Below are positions 1 through 10,688 of a stretch of 64,000 bases of DNA, one piece after another. The DNA is taken from positions 24,788,565 through 24,852,564 of the forward strand of contig OY776125.1 in assembly GCA_963675135.1 (NCBI GenBank), given 5' to 3'. Each line of letters begins with the position of its first letter. Position 1 is the stretch's first letter. The translations under genes were made by a program, and so were the position numbers. The notes beneath the pieces were generated by a model, which saw only the letters and a program-made list of their open reading frames with translations, did not search any database and had not been told where the DNA came from. This stretch comes from Galeopsis tetrahit (taxonomy: Eukaryota > Streptophyta > Magnoliopsida > Lamiales > Lamiaceae).

Positions 1-582
1 CGGGCTCAAGCTTTTTCGTAGGCCTTTTAAGTCCAATAGGCCGGCCTATTTAACTTTATTTATATAAAAATATATTATATAGAAATATAATAAATATATA
101 ATTAATGTGATAATTAATTAAATAAGGTGAGGAAGTTTAGTATTACTAACTACCCCGTTATTTACATATAAATATATATTATATAAAAATATATAATACA
201 TGTGATAATTAAATAAAGTGAGGAAGTTAGTAACTAATCGTAATTATATTTTCCTTTGTAATAGTTGAAAAAAGTATTTAAGTATTTTTTAAGAACATTT
301 GATAAATGTTATTATTGTTTTTATTTCTTTATTTTAAAATTTAAAGAGTCAATTTTATGATTTGATGTTAATAAAGTGTTTTATGATTTTTTTAAAAAAA
401 TTCATTAATAAACTAAGGTTTTTAAAAGGTTTTCGGGTCAGGCCTATTTATTAAAAAGGTCAGACTAAGGCTTAAAAAAAAACCTATAATAGGCCACGGA
501 CCAGACTTGGGCCTAAAAATTATTTAACAGGTCAGGCTTTTTTTTATAAAGCCTACCAAGGCCTGGCTCATTCCCACCCTAG
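1..582. repeat. Right part of a hAT-like non-autonomous repeat
   Basis: AT-rich repeat with GGCC-rich ends. The left edge reads through AGGCCGGCC-type sequence, and the right edge carries GGCCTGGCTCATTCCCACCCTAG. Read from the other strand this right end begins CTAGGGTGGGAATGAG, which resembles the ends of common plant hAT-like repeats (known pattern, recalled rather than searched). The left terminus lies outside or at the window edge, so no target duplication can be checked. No coding capacity is seen. Confidence 0.4.
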
Positions 583-1089
583 TTGCAAGGCCCACATCAA
601 CTAATTGATTAACAACACATACATTATATAGAATATAATGTTTTAAATTAACATATAAGTATACAACAAGAAAGGAAACACTAATAAAGTGTAAAATTGA
701 TCTAAGAGATCATGAGTTCTAATACTCATGATGATTTGAACACTTTTGAATTAAACTTCATATTCTTATCATTTTATTATTTGTATATATATTGTCGTGA
801 TCACGATATCGATAGAACCATATATGCATTAATTTCAAGGCTTTTTCATATTCCCTCCCCAAGCCCAAAGATAGATTTGTTTTCTAGTATTTTGTTTGTC
901 GATCTCATAAAGAGGTCATGACCTTATTTATGTATGTGGTCTTTTTTCCAAATCAATATCTAGTCCGTCTCATAATATTTTTTGCACTTTTCTTTTCAAA
1001 TATTTCACAATAATTTTCACACTCTTAAAATGGAAAATCAATTATAAACTACGTACACTTTTACAATATCCATAATTTTACACAACATG
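583..1089. other. AT-rich intergenic stretch
   Basis: No gene is supported. A 69-codon open frame at 712-921 has low-complexity composition and no recognisable motif. The segment is bounded on the right by the first Mutator-like terminal repeat. Confidence 0.6.
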
Positions 1090-1482
1090 TCGAGATAAAT
1101 TCAAAATTGATCTTGTAACTTTGTCCGAATCCGCAAAAGGCCCTGTAACTTTTTATTTTATCAATTTTTGTCTCAATTTTGGTCCTTTCACTCCTCTGAG
1201 TCCGAATTCAATCCAATGAGTCCATTTCAGTCCAATCGGTTCAATTTCAGTCTCTTTAATCCTACTCGCCAGAATAGTACGTGTGTATTTTAATTTTACG
1301 CAAAAAAAATTGTTTAAGTATTTTTAACGCATCATCCAACATATAAGTTGTTTGGATGACTAAAAATACATAAGATCAACTTAAAAATAATTTAAAATTA
1401 TGAAATACTAAATATTAGAATTTAATTTCTAATTTTAGATGATAATTGCATGTATGCATATGTATTACTAATATGTAATTTT

Positions 1483-1733
1483 TGTTAGGAATAAACACAC
1501 ACACACGATGACGAAAAAGAAAATAACACGAGATTTGTTAATTTACCCAGTTCGTCTTGCGACTACATCTGGAGGCGATTCCAAGCCAGTTATTTCACTA
1601 CATTTTTCGGATACTGGTTACAATGAGAGAACATTTATTTATAATAGAAAACATATCATAACCCTAAGCCCATGGATCAAACTTGATCCACACTCCAACC
1701 CCATTAGGTCAATTCAGGCTCCACACTCCAACA
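1483..1733 (-). repeat. 3' LTR of the deleted copia element
   Basis: 251 bp. In the plus direction it runs from TGTTAGGA to CCACACTCCAACA, with canonical TG...CA ends. It matches the two halves of the right LTR at 3060-3172 and 4271-4483. Confidence 0.88.
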
Positions 1734-2125
1734 ATCTCCCACTTGGAGACTGAATCCTCCATGTAACCATATCTTCTTGATTCTTCTCCCGTATCCGTCT
1801 GGCATTGCCAAGCCTTATCTTCAAGTTCCAATGTCAATCGAAGCTATGCATAGCTTCAACTTCTCTAAGGTCACCACCTTAGTAAATAACAAGTAGTAGT
1901 TAGATGGCGAATACCTATTAGGTGCACGTCGCTCTCTAACTGGTCACTGCAGCAGATTCTCCGGTGGTGGTGGGATCCTAGGTTCTTCAACAAGAACCTC
2001 TTCTTCATTCGGGCTCTCCTTACTCCCACTCGAGTTTGAGATGTATAACTCGACCTCTTAGGTATTGGTCTAGTCAAAATCTGATGCCTTAAATCTATTC
2101 TTGTAAATAACTTGTTCATTGAAAA

Positions 2126-3019
2126 CTACATCTCTACTGCGAATAATCTTTCGGTTATTTCACTACAACAGTGGAATGATGCTCCAGAATCCAACACCCA
2201 CGATTCTACCTGACTATTGACACTCAAGACCAACGCGTCTCCAATATCATATGTGGTTGTGTTTGTTGTCTTCTTCTCGTTCTGTTCCTTCCTATGTTTC
2301 TTGGGTGCTGAACACTGGTTCCTGTAGTGACTAAACTCATCACAATTCCAGCATTGGATCGAGTACTCTATTCTGCCATGATTCTGCCTACCCTTCGATT
2401 TGTCCCCTTCTTTCGTGTTCAGCGCTGACCCTGAAGTGGATCTAGATTCTTTCCTGCGAACCTCCTCACTAATCATCAAATCCCTCACTTCGTCAAGTTT
2501 TAGTTTATCTTTCGCGAATGAAGCGCTAACTGCAGTTACTGTGGCAGCCCAACTATCTGGCAAAGAAGATAATAAAACTAAAGCAAGTACCTCGTCACTG
2601 AATTCGATCTCGACAGAACACAACTGCCCAATGATCATGTTGAACTCGTTCAGGTGTTGCTGCACCGCCTGCATGGGTGTGCTCTCCGACATCCTGAGGT
2701 TGAACAACCGCCTAATCAGGTGAACCTTGTTCGCCGTTATGGGCTTCTAATACATCTCCTCCAAGATCTGCAACATCTCCCTTACAGACTTGGCTTTAGT
2801 CGTGTGGTAGGCTATGTTCATGGACAGCGATAAGCGTATCGTACTCATCGCCTCTCTGTTCAACATATTCCACTCCCTTTGTTCCATCTTTTCGGGTTTC
2901 TCCTTCTCCTCTAGGGGCACATACAAATCTTTACCGTAAAGGTAATCCTGGATTTACATCTTCTAGAACCCGAAATTTGATCCGTCAAACTGCTTGATTA
3001 TAATCTTCTCGTCACCCAT
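2126..3019 (-). pseudogene. Copia gag/protease remnant
   Basis: A gag-like frame starts near 3019 just inside the primer binding site and runs toward 2126. It has in-frame stops, for example TAG near 2747; the longest open part is 2126-2707 (193 residues). That part shows the copia gag (UBN2-like) region, a zinc knuckle CWNCDEFSHYRNQC of the CX2CX4HX4C type, and the start of an aspartic protease motif around DSGASFH. Beyond 2126 the sequence jumps to degenerate late-pol-like coding without integrase core or RT motifs. This indicates an internal deletion. Confidence 0.75.
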
Positions 3020-3059
3020 CGTGACGGCTCCCTCTGAACTCGAGGCTCTTGATACCAGT

Positions 3060-4483
3060 TGTTAGGATTTAACACACGCACACGATGACGAAAAAGAAAA
3101 TAACACGAGATTTTTTTACCCAGATCATCTTGCGACTACATCTGGGGGCGATGTCAAGCTAGGTATTTCACTGAGAAAATTTCATTTTACGTCCTGTAAC
3201 TTAGACCTAATCCAGTTTATATCCTTTAAGTTTTCACTTTTTCAATTTACGTCCTAGGGTGTCCAATTTATGTCCTTTTCGCCGGAAAATTGAAATTCGG
3301 TCAAATAGTCCAATTTACGTCCTTTAAGTTTGAAATTAGAAATTAATAATTAAAAAATTCTGAAAAAATAAAAAATCTCATTAAAAACTAAAAATATCAT
3401 TAAAATTTATAAATTGGGTAAAATAAAAATAAAAAATTCTATAAAAAATTTAAAAATCTACAATTCTAAAATTTTGAAATTTTGAAATTTTTTAAATTAA
3501 AAATGAAAATTTTCTAAAATTCTTATAAAAACATAAAATTCTAAATATAAAAAATCTATAAATTAAAATTTAAAAAATTTTAAAATAAAATTAAAAATTA
3601 TACAATTCTAAAATCCTCATTAAAATGAATTTGACACGCTTCTACAATCAATCAAGTCGTGGAATATTAAAAAATTTAGAAGTTCGAGAAAAAATTTAAT
3701 GGCGGATGAGTCCGAATCAAGTCTGTTTTTTAATGAAATATTAATAATTTTTATTATTCTTATTGGATTTTTAGAATTTTTAATATTTAATCTAAACATT
3801 TTTAAAAAACTAAAGAGATTTTTAGAATTTTTAATGAGATTTTTGTATTTCTTAATTTTAAGTAAAAAAAATTTTATTTTTTGAATTGTAATTTTTTTTT
3901 TTATTAATTTACCCATTTTATAATTTTTAATGAGATTTTTAAAAAATTAAATAAAATATTTTGAATTTTATTTTACATATTTTATAGTTTTTAATTTTAA
4001 TGATATTTTTGGATTTTTATAATATTTTAAAGATTTTAATGATATTTTTAGAATATTTATTTAATAAATTTTAATTTTCAAACTTAAAGGACGTAAATTG
4101 GACTATTTGACCGGAATCCCAATTTATTCCTCACATTCCGGTGAATTTGAAAATTTTCAGACAAAAAAGACGTAAATTGGACCAAAAAGGACGTAAATCG
4201 AAAAGGCTAAAACTTAAAGGATATAAATTGGATTAGGCCAAAGTTACAGGACGTAAAATGAATTTTTCTCGTATTTCACTATATTTTTCGAATACTGATT
4301 ACAATGAGAGAACATCTATTTATAATAGAAAACTTGCACTAACCCTAAGCCCATGGATCAAACTTGCTCCACACTCCAAGCCCATAAGGATCAAACTTGA
4401 TCCACACTCCAAGCTCATCATTAGGATCAAACTTGATCCACACTCCAAGCCCATTAGGTCAATTCAGGTTCCACACTTCAACA
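3060..4483 (-). repeat. 5' LTR of the deleted copia element, interrupted by a MULE
   Basis: The LTR begins TGTTAGGA at 3060 and ends TTCAACA at 4483. The two LTR halves join across the insert at 3173-4270. The right half also has a local expansion of the phrase ATCAAACTTGATCCACACTCC (about three tandem copies at 4357-4450; one in the other LTR). Confidence 0.85.
3173..4270. mobile_element. Non-autonomous Mutator-like element inside the copia LTR
   Basis: 1098 bp with terminal inverted repeats of about 150-170 bp; both ends read GAGAAAAATTCATTTTACGT with small differences. It is flanked by a duplicated GTATTTCACT (3163-3172 and 4271-4280), a 9-10 bp target duplication typical of MULEs. The interior is extremely AT-rich and has no credible coding sequence; open frames at 3620-3916 are low complexity. 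Its insertion post-dates the copia element. Confidence 0.85.
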
Positions 4484-5302
4484 ATTTTTAGTATTAATAC
4501 ATAATTGAATTTGATGTTTTAATTTGTTTCAATTAAATCAATTTGTCTTTTTTTAATTATTTATTACATATATCACTTTTTTGTTTAATTTAAATGAACA
4601 CACAGAAATTATATATTTAATTATAAATAAATATTTGGTAAAGTAGAACACACAAAAAAAAGGATAAAATTAAGATTTTGATAAAATTATCTCATAAAAT
4701 TATATATTTAATTATAAATAAATATTTTATGTGTCGGATGATGTATTAAAAATATTGATAAAAATATAAATGTTCTATTCCGGTGAGTATGATTGAAATT
4801 GGATTAAAAGGACTAAAATTGAACTTGTTGGACTAAAATTGGAACCTAGAGGACTAAATTGAGATCAAAAGGATTAAAATTGATTAAATAAAAAGTTACG
4901 GGACCTTTTACGAATTCGGACGAAGTTACAGGACCATTTGTGAAATTATCTCATAAAATTATGTATATTTGATTGCAAATAAATACTTATTAAAATTTTG
5001 TATTAAATATATCGCTCTTATTTCTATTCAAAATAGCTTATGTGTTTAAAATGTAAAAAAAAATAAAAAATCATGTAAAATACACATGTTTTATTCCGGT
5101 GTAAAGGATGAAATTTGATTAAAATGATTGAACTTGAACAAATTGGACTTAAATCGGACTCAGAGGACATAAATTGGACCTAAAGGAAAAAATTAAAATC
5201 AAAAGGACCAAAATTGAGAGTAGAGGACTAAAATTAATCAAGTAAAACAGGACCTTTTGCAGAATTAATCAAGTTATAGTACCATTTGTAAATTTATCTC
5301 GA

Positions 5303-5783
5303 ATGAGAAAACTTAAGAATATTCATCAATGATATTAGTAGCACATGTTCCCAATCAAAAAAATTATCCTCCAAGAAAACTTCCACACCCAATTCCCCCC
5401 AGTCCCCAACACCCCTCTTCCACATCTCCCTCACACACTTCCCCTTATCCTCTATAAAAAGCCTCGGAAATATAGATTACACTTTTTAATATATGTGTCG
5501 ACCTATATAAAAAACTATTATGAGACGAAAAGGGAGTACTAGTTATCTTGGAAAATGAGTAGACATAAGGGCAAAATGGAAAAAGAAGCAAATTAAAATT
5601 AATGTTTTAACTATAATAACTTCCATATTTGTGAAAATAATTATGTGTCTAGCTATATATCTTTAGTGGGAGCTAGGGAGCAGTACTATTAATATATTGC
5701 ATTGATGATAATAACATCCTATCAACCGTGACTATACAAACCCTTGCTCATGGCGTGTACATAATTCCAACCAATCCAATAAT
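5303..5783. other. Upstream region of the CASP-like gene
   Basis: AT-rich spacer of about 480 bp between the repeat cluster and the core promoter of the gene at 5866. No further coding sequence is supported; a 65-codon open frame at 5345-5542 is proline-rich by chance from CCC runs. Confidence 0.5.
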
Positions 5784-5799
5784 TCTATATATATATATA
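5771..5799 (+). promoter_or_regulatory. Probable core promoter (CCAAT plus TATA) of the CASP-like gene
   Basis: Two adjacent CCAAT pentamers (5771-5780) precede a TATATATATATATA run at 5786-5799. This lies 67 bp upstream of the ATG, at a distance that fits a short 5' leader. The TA run could also be a simple repeat, so the assignment rests on position. Confidence 0.5.
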
Positions 5800-5865
5800 C
5801 CCCAAATATATTCATATATCCACAATTAATTGGATAAATAATTAAGCAAAAGAAAACACTCTCTC

Positions 5866-7634
5866 ATGGCCTCCACAGAGACTGCAGCACCTCCTGCTCC
5901 AGAGACAGAGGAAACGGCGCCTGTGTCGGAGCCAGCAGCTGATACGGTGGAGGAAACCCTGCCTGCGTCAGATAAGGTGGAAGAAGCACCGCCGGAGGTG
6001 AAACCTCAGGTGGATGCGCCGCCTACTGATTACTTTGCATTGGCGGAGGTTGTGTTGAGATTCTTGGTATTTGCGTCGGCAGTGGTGGCTGTTGTAGTCA
6101 TTGTTACCGCCAAACAAACTCACAACCCTACTTCTCCCACCGCTAAATTCAATCACTCGCCATCTTTCATGTCAGTCCACTTGCATGAAAAATATTAATA
6201 TTCACTTTGTTCCATTCCATTATTATTTGAACATTCTATAAACAAAATATTTTCTTTCCAATAAAGTAGAAATACTAGTATTCCCTTTTTTTTTTTTTAA
6301 TAATATATATATTAAATTAAATATATAGTAGAAATGGCACATTAAACGTATATTTATTTATTTTTTATTCTTAATTTGAGTTAAACATGCAAGTAAGACA
6401 AACAACAAAAAATGGGATAAGTGGCGGAGTATTACAATTATTATACTAGTAATTATTGCATTGATTGCAAAACTCATGACTTTTTTGTTATATTTTCATT
6501 TTTGTTTCTATTTATTATTTAATTTGTCACAATTCTAATTAAGAGTAATTATAATTTTAATTATGCATGCAGATTCTTTGTTGCAGCACTGTCAGTTACG
6601 GGGTTGTACAGCATCATCACAACCCTCTTATCATTCTATGCTCTCCTCAAACCTCCTGGATTCTGTCCCAAAGTGTTATCACATTTTGTCATATTTGATG
6701 TTGTAAGTTTTTAAATTTTGTTCTATAAATAACTAATACCAGCAACTATTATTATTTTTTCTCAATTAAGACCAATTTTTCTAGACTAGCAAAATGGTGA
6801 TTTTTTCAGCAATCTCACATGCAAAATTCTAGGAAAAACACAAAATTCACGAGACAACGTTGTTGGAACTATATTGGAGATAAATTAAAAAAACTGTCAT
6901 GTATCTTTACCCTAACCCAATTATAGTCATTTCCTAAACTTTATCAATTTTCATCCTTTTTAATGGAAATTTCAAATTTTGACCTGAAAATTGTTCTTTT
7001 TATTTATTTATTAATTTTGGTTGGGTTGATGGCCGTTTCCACTCTCGTTTGAACTGTCTCTCATCAAGTTTTAATTTCAATTACACCTCCCCTGCAAATC
7101 GCCAATTCAAAATTTAAAATACCGTCAAATATTCTTGAGCCAGTCATTTTTTGGTACTTTTTGTGTTATTATGGATGCTACAAAAGATTTCCGTCCATTT
7201 TTTGATAACTTTTAGGCCAAAAAAAATTTCAATATTTCGCGGAAAAGGACCAAGATTGATTGACACCCAATTTTGATTAATTCGAGCAAGAATACATAAA
7301 AACGAACGAGTGGTCACTTCGTGGAGATTCTCATACTTAACTACATTACAATTTATTCATTTTAAGGAAAAAAATTAACAGATATTAATTAAATTTCATG
7401 TTTCTTCAGGTACTGCTAGGAATTGTAGCAGCAGCAACCGGAGCAGCAGGTGCAGTTGCTTACACAGGTTTGAAGGGAAATTCTCATCTTGGTTGGGGGG
7501 ATATCTGCAACGTTTACGACAAGTTTTGCACACATGTCGGAGCATCCGTCGCTGTCTCCTTGTTTGCCTCCATTCTCCTCCTCTTCTTGGTTTCTCTCTC
7601 CTTCTACTCTCTCTCTAAGAAAATCCCAAAGTAG
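5866..7634 (+). CDS. CASPL1D: CASP-like membrane protein, subfamily 1D type (3 exons)
   Basis: Exons 5866-6170, 6573-6702 and 7410-7634 join in frame across GT-AG introns to give 219 residues. Residues 1-54 are an acidic Ala/Pro/Glu-rich cytosolic tail beginning MASTE, as in 1D members. Four membrane segments follow, at about 57-82, 103-125, 136-163 and 190-210. TM1 contains the family's conserved Arg (LRF). The second outer loop carries the paired-cysteine hallmark CNVYDKFC (Cys178 and Cys185). CASP proteins form plasma-membrane scaffolds that recruit the lignin machinery at Casparian strips. CASP-like members share the four-helix MARVEL-related fold, but most have no proven role. Both termini should be cytosolic. 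Length and motifs match an intact family member; subfamily placement is from memory of the family pattern. Confidence 0.88.
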
Positions 7635-8157
7635 ATTCAATTATGGGGATTGTATGTTATGAATTATGAGTGTGTTTTTAGGATTTGTAAATTAATGCCA
7701 TGTGTATTTATGATCTTGATCAATTAGTTGTTTTATCTCGTGTTTCAGTGCTTTTATTTAATACGTACATTAACACGTGATATTAATAATGATTTGTAAT
7801 ATCATTTATTACACGTGTCATGTATTAATTAAAAGTATTACGGAGTAAAACACCTGAAGTATGAAATCTGTTGTGAAATTTGATTTAATTACAATGTACT
7901 TTTTTTTTTGATGGAACTTTAATTACAATGTACTTGTTGTGTATATTTGTTAAAATTACTTGTAATTGTTTGTTGAATTAAGGTTGACGTGAGACTTGAC
8001 TCTATTTATTTATTTAATTAAGTTCTTAGTCGTCTCTGGACTAGTATTTAATAATTTTAAAAATGAAAAAGAGTACGGCGCGCGCAATTTATATGGTTTT
8101 ATTAAAATTATTAGATTTCTAAAAGAAAAAATCTTAGACCTTTTTATCAATTTTTTG
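7635..8157. other. 3' flank of the CASP-like gene
   Basis: Contains the presumed 3' UTR and AT-rich spacer. A short imperfect direct repeat (TTTAATTACAATGTACTT) occurs at about 7882 and 7919. No gene is supported. Confidence 0.5.
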
Positions 8158-8165
8158 GTTTGAGA

Positions 8166-8951
8166 CAGTCTTTTCATAATCGGGCCGGTGATCAAACCGG
8201 ATTAGGCACCGGTTCACGGTCTAATCGGTTGGATCGGTTGAACCTGCGGTCCAATCGGTAAAATAATATTTATATATTTTATTTAATATTTTATATGTTA
8301 TATTAAAAAAATCATATTAAAATAAAGGTAGGAGTGTTAGTAATAAACAAATATGTGAGATTTATGTCCCACATCGAATATGAGTAAAATATATTTTTGT
8401 CTTTCTCCAATATAAGGGGGACATATTTATGTCCTACATCAAATATGAGTAAAAAATATTTATGTATTTCTCCAATACACGTTGAATATGAGTAAAAGAG
8501 ATTTATGTATTTCTTCAATATAAGGAGGACATATCCCACATTGAATATGAGTAAAGATTTATGTATTTCTTCAATATAAGGAGGACATATCCCACATTGA
8601 ATATGAGTAAAATAGATTTATGTTTTTCTCCAATATAAGGAGGATATATGATGTGAGATTTATATCCCACATCGAATATAAGTGAAAGAGTTTTATGTCT
8701 TTCTCCAATATAAAGAAACATTTGATGTAAGATTTATTTGATGTAAGATTTATGTCCACATATAAGGAGTCGGATGTGCATATATTTTTGAAAAAAGTTA
8801 AAAATTTTAAATAAAAAAAAATGATCCGGTTCAACCGGTTTTGGGCCGGTTTTATCTGGTCTGACCGTGAAAACGGTTTTTGATCATTTTCCGGGCCGGA
8901 GCCGTGACCGGTTCAACAACCGGCCGGTCCGGTCCGGTTTTAAAAACACTA
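8166..8951. mobile_element. hAT-type MITE with snRNA-promoter-like internal array
   Basis: 786 bp flanked by the exact 8-bp duplication GTTTGAGA (8158-8165 and 8952-8959), the size expected for hAT insertions. Termini are CAGTCTTTTCATAATCGGGC on the left and, inverted, TAGTGTTTTTAAAACCGGAC on the right. Subterminal zones are dense in CCGGTT/AACCGG. It encodes no transposase and would need one in trans. Confidence 0.85.
8340..8760 (+). repeat. Tandem units with USE-like and TATA-like boxes
   Basis: Five to six degenerate units of about 55-75 bp. Each has a CCCACATCG-like box, then AATATGAGTAAA, a T-rich stretch, and CAATATAAGG. Boxes start at 8366 (GTCCCACATCG), 8431 (GTCCTACATCA), 8533 and 8589 (ATCCCACATTG) and 8664 (ATCCCACATCG). 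The two perfect copies match the published plant snRNA upstream element RTCCCACATCG, and each is followed after exactly 34 bp by TATAAGG or TATAAAG. Confidence 0.75.
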
Positions 8952-9309
8952 GTTTGAGATGTTAATTTTCAATCATAACAAATAGTTTCTTGTGAAGTCA
9001 TAATTCTTCTATCATTTAATCGATAAACACTATGAATATTAAATTACCAAATATCATTAATATTTTCTCCAATTTATTGAAATAATTAGCTTTTTAATTA
9101 GCTGCTTTTATTATTTCATAATCATATCATACCTTCAATTAAATAAAGATTCCGAATTGGGCCTCACGGGTTACCGTACTTATTCGTCGCATGGGCCTCT
9201 AGTTTATTACTCTCATTAGAAAAGTTAGGGTTTGACTATATGCACCTCATGTCTTTCTTTTGCTTTTCCACTCCCCCATCAGTTTATTAATAAAATAATA
9301 GGATAAAAA

Positions 9310-9555
9310 GAGTTGGTCTGTTATGGACTCGAGTGCATGTTGTGCACCCTAGTCCATGTTGCACTTTTCAGTTTACTGACTTACACTTTTTGTTAAATGG
9401 TGTTGTACTTTTCAATTATTAAACTGTATAATAATATTTTTAGTAATAATTGAAAAGTGCAACATCATTTACCAAAAGGTGTAAGTCAGTAAACTGAAAA
9501 GTGCAACATGGACTAAGGTGCACAACATGCACTCGAGTGCATACTAGACTTTACC
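9310..9555. mobile_element. Foldback MITE, copy 1 (9-bp TSD)
   Basis: 246 bp, almost entirely palindromic, flanked by exact GGATAAAAA duplications (9301-9309 and 9556-9564). The arms carry GACTCGAGTGCATGTTGTGC and AAAAGTGCAACA motifs. The 9-bp duplication suggests Mutator transposase mobilisation. A second copy lies at 39971-40218. Confidence 0.88.
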
Positions 9556-9884
9556 GGATAAAAAACTAAAAATACATTTCATTAAAATACAGCATACTAG
9601 ATGCACACCCTCCTACTTAACGCACCCCCTACTGTCATTCATTTCACCTTATCCCTAAACCAAAACTTCCAGTCGCGCGCCGTCACCATTTTTTTCGGTA
9701 GCCAAGAAATAAAAAAATTCAAAAATTTCAACAACAGCAGCAGCAGCAAATCGGCCATATTCATCCATATACACTTAGCAAACACTATTATCAAACCCAT
9801 TAACAAGCAAGTATCAGCCTAAAAAAACTTAGAAAACTAACAATTTTTTTTTAAAATTCGACAATTATAGGTCAACCATATATA

Positions 9885-10055
9885 TTCTCGTAAATAAATT
9901 GTTATCGACGAGAGTGTATATGGTCGACCAACAAAGATCGAACAAAAAATTTAAGGTTTTTTTTAAATCGACACTGTAATGTCGACCATATACACTCTCG
10001 TCGACAACATTTTGTCGACGAAATTGTAAGTGGTCGACATTACAGTGTCGAAATA
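9885..10055. repeat. TCGAC-rich inverted repeats in element A
   Basis: Nested palindromic segments: TCGACACTGTAATGTCGAC near 9967 is answered by GTCGACATTACAGTGTCGA near 10035, with GTCGACAA/TTGTCGAC in the loop. A related, more diverged arm lies at about 9868-9935. Strong hairpin potential. Confidence 0.75.
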
Positions 10056-10688
10056 AAAAAAAAGGGTTCTGCATCTGTAGAAAACCCTAAAAAATCGAGA
10101 TCGATGCATACCTGGGGCGATGCACAGGGACGGCGAGGTCGATCGGAGCGTCATAGGGTGGGGTGGCCCGACGCCATGGACAGCGAATCGGGTGGGGTGG
10201 GTGGGCTGGCGAAATGGAAGGAAGGAAAGGGAGGGGGCGGTCGCGCGAAACAGAATAAAGAAAAGAGGGAGCGGCAGCGGCGGCCAAAGAAAGGGGTCGC
10301 GTCGGTGAAGAGAGGGAGGGGGCAGTCGCGGCGGCCGTTGGCAAAATATTTTTATTTTTTTTACAGAGGGTCGCGGGGGGCCATGGCAGAGGGTCGCGGC
10401 CGCGGTGGCGGGGGGGCTGGTGGAGTGGTGTGGGGGGAGAGAAGAAGAAGGTGAAGGAGAAATTAGGGTTTAAGGGGTGTGGGTAGTAATAGGAATTTTA
10501 TTAGAGAAGGGCATTTATGACAATTAAGGAGGTGCATCTATCTTAGACCGATTTTAGAGGGTGCATCAATCGGGGGAGTGCATCCATCTAAAATGGAGGT
10601 GCATATAGTCAAACCCGAAAAGTTATTGGCCGGGCACAATTACTAGGCATAAATGGCCCAATATATATACTTTCTTAAATTTAAATTA

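Larger units (their letters stand above)
1483..4483 (-). mobile_element. Internally deleted Ty1/copia retrotransposon, split by a nested MULE
   Basis: Two related LTRs (1483-1733 and 3060-4483) flank a ~1.3 kb interior. The element is bounded by the 5-bp duplication ATTTT (1478-1482 and 4484-4488). Read on the minus strand, the 5' LTR is the right one. It is followed after two bases by a primer binding site TGGTATCAAGAGC (3057 down to 3045), as expected for initiator tRNA-Met priming. A purine tract (about 1734-1750) precedes the left LTR. The interior codes only for gag, a protease motif and degenerate late pol, so most of integrase, reverse transcriptase and RNase H is missing. It could move only with help from another copy. 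Confidence 0.88.
1090..5302. mobile_element. Outer Mutator-like (MULE-type) repeat with long terminal inverted repeats
   Basis: The left end (TCGAGATAAATT from 1090) continues with motifs such as TGTAACTTTGTCCGAAT and AAAAGGCCCTGTAACTT. These recur inverted at the right end, finishing AATTTATCTCGA at 5302. A second, very similar inverted end lies at about 4735-4952, so there are three related termini rather than a clean pair. The repeats run for more than 200 bp at roughly 70-80% by eye, which is the style of MULEs. No clear target duplication was found, so whether one or two elements are present is unresolved. A copia element lies inside. Confidence 0.5.
9228..10616. mobile_element. Mutator-like non-autonomous element A with GC-rich payload
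   Basis: 1389 bp bounded by the exact 9-bp duplication GAAAAGTTA (9219-9227 and 10617-10625). Inverted ends read GGGTTTGACTATATGCACCT. It contains a younger foldback MITE (9310-9555), a set of TCGAC-rich inverted repeats (about 9885-10050) and a GC-rich segment (about 10100-10450). The open frames across the GC-rich part are low-complexity Gly/Arg or Pro/Ala strings. Captured host sequence (Pack-MULE style) is possible but no donor gene is recognised. Confidence 0.85.

Noticed and set aside
712..921. 69-codon open frame near GATCATGAGTTCTAATACTCATG, slightly like a tRNA/SINE B box
   Set aside because: No A box, no foldable tRNA, no poly-A or duplication; the peptide has no domain.
10087..10454. 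GC-rich open frames on both strands (Gly/Arg-rich, Pro/Ala-rich)
   Set aside because: Low-complexity translation of a GC-rich block inside a Mutator-like element; overlapping frames on both strands are equally open.
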